From an uncultured Opitutales bacterium (lineage in GTDB: Bacteria; Verrucomicrobiota; Verrucomicrobiia; Opitutales; Intestinicryptomonadaceae), in assembly GCA_944389175.1 (NCBI GenBank), contig CALXLK010000007.1, positions 62,001 through 126,000 on the forward strand: a DNA stretch of 64,000 nt. The letters are read 5' to 3'. The notes beneath the pieces were generated by a model. The model was not told where the DNA came from and made no database searches. It saw nothing but the letters and a program-made list of their open reading frames with translations. Below are positions 60,556-64,000 of the stretch, one piece after another. Each line of letters opens with the position of its first letter. The stretch's first letter is position 1. The position numbers and the translations under genes were made by a program.

Positions 60556-61869
60556 ATGAAAAGAAGAGAATTTGTAAAGAATATTGTTAAAGCGGGGGCA
60601 GTGTTGGGCTTTCCAACCATAATACCCGCGTCTGCCCTCGGCAAAGACGGCGCGGTTGCCCCGAGCCAGAGGGTGACCATGGGCGTTATAGGCCTGGGCA
60701 CGCAGGGAACAAGCAATACGCGCAATTTTCAGGGCGACAAGCGCGTGCAGTTGGTGGCCTTGTGCGACGTAAACAATTCGCAGGGGCGCCAGTACTACGG
60801 ATACAAGAATAACGGCACGTACGGGCTTAGAAACGCACGCGAGCTTTTCGGCAAAGACATTCCCTGCTACAACGATTTCCGCGACGTGCTTGCGCGAAAG
60901 GATATCGACGTAATTTCCACCGCCACGCCCGACCATTGGCACGCCATAATAGGAATCGCCTGCGCAAAAGCGGGCAAAGACGTCTGGGGCGAAAAGCCCC
61001 TTACTAGGACAATTAGGGAGGGCAAGGTTCTGCGCGACGTCGTCAAGAGCTCTGGGATAATTTGGCAGACGGGCTCGTGGCAGCGTTCCGTTTCGGAGTT
61101 CGTCCACGCGGCCGAGATTGTGCGCAACGGCTATTTGGGAGAGGTTAAGCGCATAAAGATCGGGCTTCCGTCAAATTTCGAGTCGGAGGTGCTATCTGCC
61201 GAGCCCATTCCCGAAGGAATGGATTTCGAGATGTGGCAGGGGCCTGCGATGCGCAGCTATTACAATCCGCGCAAGACCTTTACCCGCTGGCGCGGCGTTT
61301 GCAATTACAGCGCGGGAAAAATCGCCGACTGGGGCGCGCACCATCTCGATATCGCCCACTGGGCGCTCGGAATAGACAATACGGGGCCGGTCGAGATAGT
61401 TCCCAGGCTTGTGAAGTGGGGCCGCGACGGCTTTTCCGACCAGCCGGCGAAATTCAACGTATCGCTCTTTTATAAAAACGGGCTTGAAATAGAGATATCC
61501 GACATGAACGACAACGGCGTCGAATTTTTCGGCTCAAAAGGGAGGCTTTTTGTCGGGCGCGGCATAATATATTCCGACCCCGTCGATATTTCTGGCAGGA
61601 TAATTTTGCCTACCGAAGACAGGCTTTTCCCGATACGCTTCCGCAACCACTTTACGGCTTTCATCGACAGCGTTCTCGACCGCAGAAAGACCGTTACCGA
61701 CATCGAAGTGGCCCACCGCACAAACACCGGGTGCCTCCTTGCAGAGATAGCCTACAAGCTCAACCGCCCGATAAGCTGGAACCCCGATACGGAGGAGATT
61801 GAGGGCGACGAGGCGGCCGCGCGCATGTGCGATCGCGCGTACACGGCGCCGTGGTCTTTGCAGGCGTAG
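60556..61869 (+). CDS. Tat-exported Gfo/Idh/MocA oxidoreductase
   Basis: 437 residues from MKRREFVKNIVKAG (60556), preceded by AAAGG. A Tat signal (RR-x-F then AVLGFPTIIPASALG) precedes the Rossmann domain: MGVIGLGTQGTSNTRNFQ, VALCDVNNSQG, DVISTATPDHWHAIIGIACAKAGKDVWGEKPLTRTIREGK. The EKP lysine/His region and the later ADWGAHHLDIAHWALG are common in family members. Oxidises or reduces a sugar or its derivative with NAD(P), here exported with its cofactor. It is followed 27 bases later by a secreted helical-repeat protein. Confidence 0.88.
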   Translation: MKRREFVKNIVKAGAVLGFPTIIPASALGKDGAVAPSQRVTMGVIGLGTQGTSNTRNFQGDKRVQLVALCDVNNSQGRQYYGYKNNGTYGLRNARELFGKDIPCYNDFRDVLARKDIDVISTATPDHWHAIIGIACAKAGKDVWGEKPLTRTIREGKVLRDVVKSSGIIWQTGSWQRSVSEFVHAAEIVRNGYLGEVKRIKIGLPSNFESEVLSAEPIPEGMDFEMWQGPAMRSYYNPRKTFTRWRGVCNYSAGKIADWGAHHLDIAHWALGIDNTGPVEIVPRLVKWGRDGFSDQPAKFNVSLFYKNGLEIEISDMNDNGVEFFGSKGRLFVGRGIIYSDPVDISGRIILPTEDRLFPIRFRNHFTAFIDSVLDRRKTVTDIEVAHRTNTGCLLAEIAYKLNRPISWNPDTEEIEGDEAAARMCDRAYTAPWSLQA

Positions 61870-61896
61870 ATGAATTTCAAACACAGGATGGCAATT

Positions 61897-63402
61897 ATGA
61901 AAAAACTTTTTTTTGCGGGGCTTTTAACTGCGGCATTTGCGCTTTTTGCCGACGAATATTCCGACATGGCCGCCTACGAGCCGGGAAAATCTCTATCATG
62001 GTTTCACTCCCTGGGCCAGAAGGCCCAGTCTGAGGATTCCGGAGCGGAGGTGGCCTCAAAAATTCTCGATGAGATTTCCAAGAACAGCGGTCTTTCCCCC
62101 GAGGCCTTTCGCTTGGCCTGCGCAATACTCAAGCCCATAGCCGACAGCGATTGCGTCGAAGTTTTGGCGCCCTACCTCTACGACGAGCTTCGCGCCCCCA
62201 GCGTCTGCGACGTGTTTTTAGGGATAGATTCGTCCTCCGTCGACGAGGCTCTCATAAAAGTTCTCGGGGACTCTTCCGCCAAGAGGCAGCTTAGGGAGAA
62301 CGCCGCGGCGCTGCTTGCCGCCCGCGGAACCGGCAAAAAGCAAATGATAGAGGCTGCAAATTCCGCAGACAAGGATTTGGCGCTTTTTGCCGTTGGCGCC
62401 CTCGCGCGCTACAGCGACGACACCGGGCTTTTCTCCATATTCGACACCAGCGTAGTTTCGGCATTGGGCAAGATTGCCGGCATGTACGACTACCGCAGCA
62501 AGGCGGCGGTTGAGTCGCTGTGCCTCATAGCGCAAAAAGCCGCGGTAAACGGCGAGCCGGCATTGGCCAGAAAGGCGCTCGAGTTCGTGCCTTTGGATTG
62601 CCCGAACGCCGTGTATGCGCGTTCGGTTCTCATGGATGGCGAGGAGAGGGTAAAGTATCTGGATTCGCTGATAATCCAGGGAGGCAACCTCACTGCGGCG
62701 GCGGCAAAGGCCATGAACCAGGGGCGCACATTCGAGAACTCGCTGGAGCTGATCAAGCGCTTCCCGAATCTCAACAAGAAGGCAAAGCTCGCGGCGATGG
62801 GCAGCTTTATGATAGCCAACGACACCGCGTTTTACCAGGCTATCGCCCCCGAGCTCGACAACCCCGACAGCGATATTAGGGGGCTTGCCGTTTACAGCGC
62901 GCGTTTCCTATGCACCGACGACGCCAACATGCTAAAAATTTACAACATATACAAAAAGAATGAAGAGCCCATAAGCAGGTACGCCTACAACGTCCTGCTT
63001 GAAAACCCCAGCTATGCGGTTCAGAGGGTGCTCAAGGACAAGGCCGATTCCGGAGACATGGACGCCTTTGAGATACTCGTTCTCCGCGGCGACGAATCGT
63101 ACAGAATGAAGCTATGGAACATGTTCTTTGACGAGGCCACGCGCACCCCGGCAATATGCAAAATGCTTGAAAACACTATAACTTCGGGGCAGATCAATTT
63201 GCTAGCCACAAATTATAAGCTCGACGATCCTGAGCTTTCAAAGGAGATAACAAAAATAATCGTCAGAAAAATGATGCATTACAAGAAGTCTCCCAGCTAT
63301 ATGGCTATGGCGGTAAAGACGGCTCTTGACGGCAACCTCAAGCCCGACGATCCAAACTACAAATTCATAGTCGAAAAACTCAGGATAAAAGACAAAATGT
63401 AG
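61897..63402 (+). CDS. Secreted helical-repeat protein
   Basis: 501 residues from MKKLFFAGLLTAAFALFA (61897), AGGATGG upstream. A signal peptide is cut at FADEYS. The mature part consists of repeated amphipathic helices: VDEALIKVLGDSSAKRQLRENAAALLAARG, AVGALARYSDDTGLFSI, IAPELDNPDSDIRGLAVYSARFLC, reminiscent of HEAT or Armadillo repeats. No enzyme motif is visible. It follows the Gfo/Idh oxidoreductase by 27 bases and precedes a GH97-like gene, so it may belong to the same carbohydrate-use unit. Function not known. Confidence 0.65.
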   Translation: MKKLFFAGLLTAAFALFADEYSDMAAYEPGKSLSWFHSLGQKAQSEDSGAEVASKILDEISKNSGLSPEAFRLACAILKPIADSDCVEVLAPYLYDELRAPSVCDVFLGIDSSSVDEALIKVLGDSSAKRQLRENAAALLAARGTGKKQMIEAANSADKDLALFAVGALARYSDDTGLFSIFDTSVVSALGKIAGMYDYRSKAAVESLCLIAQKAAVNGEPALARKALEFVPLDCPNAVYARSVLMDGEERVKYLDSLIIQGGNLTAAAAKAMNQGRTFENSLELIKRFPNLNKKAKLAAMGSFMIANDTAFYQAIAPELDNPDSDIRGLAVYSARFLCTDDANMLKIYNIYKKNEEPISRYAYNVLLENPSYAVQRVLKDKADSGDMDAFEILVLRGDESYRMKLWNMFFDEATRTPAICKMLENTITSGQINLLATNYKLDDPELSKEITKIIVRKMMHYKKSPSYMAMAVKTALDGNLKPDDPNYKFIVEKLRIKDKM

Positions 63403-63427
63403 CACTATTTGGCATTGATGTTTTGCG

Positions 63428-63450
63428 CCCGCCTTTCGGCGGGTTTTTTT
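63428..63450 (+). terminator. Terminator after the helical-repeat gene
   Basis: CCCGCC (63428-63433) with GGCGGG (63438-63443), TTTC loop, then TTTTTTT. Confidence 0.9.
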
Positions 63451-63840
63451 GCGTCTTTTTGCGCTTTTATGTGTGCTTGCCGTCGCGTTTTCCCCTTTGC
63501 TTGAGATTTTTTGTCTTGGGCTTTCTTGAGCGGTAAATTCACCACCGCCCGCGTTTGAACGCATGCAAAATTGCGCGGCATATAAATTCGGCCGCATGCG
63601 CAAAATTCCGCGTCGCCAACGGTAGGCTTTTTATTTTACGCGAATTTACGTCAAGGCGTTTTTTCTCTTCTTCTTTCACAGACCACACCGCAGAGAATTT
63701 TCCCTGTGGGAGACTTTGTGGCGGGGGGGAGGGTAAAATGTGGCGGTTGCAGGCGGCGGCGCGGCATAGAAAAGTCTCGACTTTATTTTTAGATTTTTTT
63801 AGTCTACAGGATGTTTATAAATTAACCCTTACTTATCGAC
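63451..63840. other. Intergenic upstream of the GH97-like gene
   Basis: 390 bases, partly T-rich. No gene or RNA seen. Presumed promoter region of the following gene; no motif is clear. Confidence 0.5.
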
Positions 63841-64000
63841 ATGAAAAAACTCACACTTGCTTTGTTGTGGACGCTTGCCTTTAGTTCGCTTGCGTCGGCC
63901 TACTATTCGGTAAAATCGCCCGACGGATCCCTCGAGGCCAGAGTGGACGTTGGCGACAAAATAACGCTTGGCATTTACTCAGGCGGCAAGCCGCTAATGG
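63841..64000 (+). CDS. GH97-like glycoside hydrolase, 3'-truncated by window edge
   Basis: Frame open to the window end. Signal peptide MKKLTLALLWTLAFSSLASA, then YYSVKSPDGSLEARVDVGDKITLGIYSGGKPLM. That beginning (SPDG-S/K-L, D/V-rich strand, then GGKPL) is characteristic of the N-terminal domain of GH97 alpha-glucosidase/alpha-galactosidase enzymes. Only 53 residues are visible, so the family name is tentative and catalytic residues are outside the window. Confidence 0.5.
   Translation, partial: MKKLTLALLWTLAFSSLASAYYSVKSPDGSLEARVDVGDKITLGIYSGGKPLM

Overview
The window looks like an ordinary chromosomal stretch, near 50% GC, from a Gram-negative heterotroph. Signs of this are lipoproteins with lipoboxes, an outer-membrane barrel, Lgt, MurA, an AmiC-type amidase and Tat substrates. 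A PF07399-type antiporter, a sigma-54 promoter, hopanoid/squalene genes and many exported sugar-active enzymes fit Verrucomicrobiota (Opitutae-like, perhaps gut or anaerobic). That placement is inference from gene content; no rRNA is present. Both window ends cut genes: cysE at the left and a GH97-like gene at the right.

Region 1-8.3 kb holds cysE, a membrane TPR protein, a small lipoprotein, coaX with a coupled TPR protein and a Cdd1-like helix-hairpin-helix protein, then an antiporter. A 1-kb non-coding stretch follows, with simple-sequence and inverted repeats, ending in a consensus sigma-54 promoter 30 bp before dnaK. Region 8.3-12.4 kb is a chaperone cluster dnaK | groES-groEL without a CIRCE element. 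Region 12.6-17.1 kb holds a DUF2147-like protein, a CPA2 antiporter, gamma-carbonic anhydrase and trmB. Region 17.2-21.4 kb carries a NapH-NapG fusion with an internal Tat motif, a Tat-targeted DUF362 protein, a TSUP exporter and a half-length aminotransferase IV. Region 21.4-29 kb is housekeeping (yicC, ilvD, mscS, amidase, infC, murA).

Region 29-33.4 kb has exported sugar genes: a lipoprotein TIM barrel, a GH78 rhamnosidase lipoprotein and an esterase. Region 34-40.5 kb is a minus-strand operon thiD-radC-tsaD-hpnC-hpnDE-hpnG joined by overlaps; hpnD and hpnE are fused. Region 40.6-46.9 kb holds rarA, a holin-like protein, a small exported protein, hrpB and an MFS transporter.

Region 47.6-53.7 kb has tRNA-Phe, an MBL hydrolase, a DUF4980-GH32 protein that has lost its catalytic acids, an outer-membrane barrel and a second copy of the membrane TPR family. 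Region 54.6-59.3 kb is a tight five-gene operon (class-III aminotransferase, yggS, aroE, prepilin peptidase, tyrosine recombinase). Region 59.4-64 kb has lgt, a Tat-exported Gfo/Idh oxidoreductase, a secreted helical-repeat protein and the start of a GH97-like enzyme.

No prophage, insertion sequence or CRISPR array was seen. The best candidates for new biology are the GH32 pseudoenzyme, the HpnD-HpnE fusion, the NapH-NapG fusion and sigma-54 control of dnaK.
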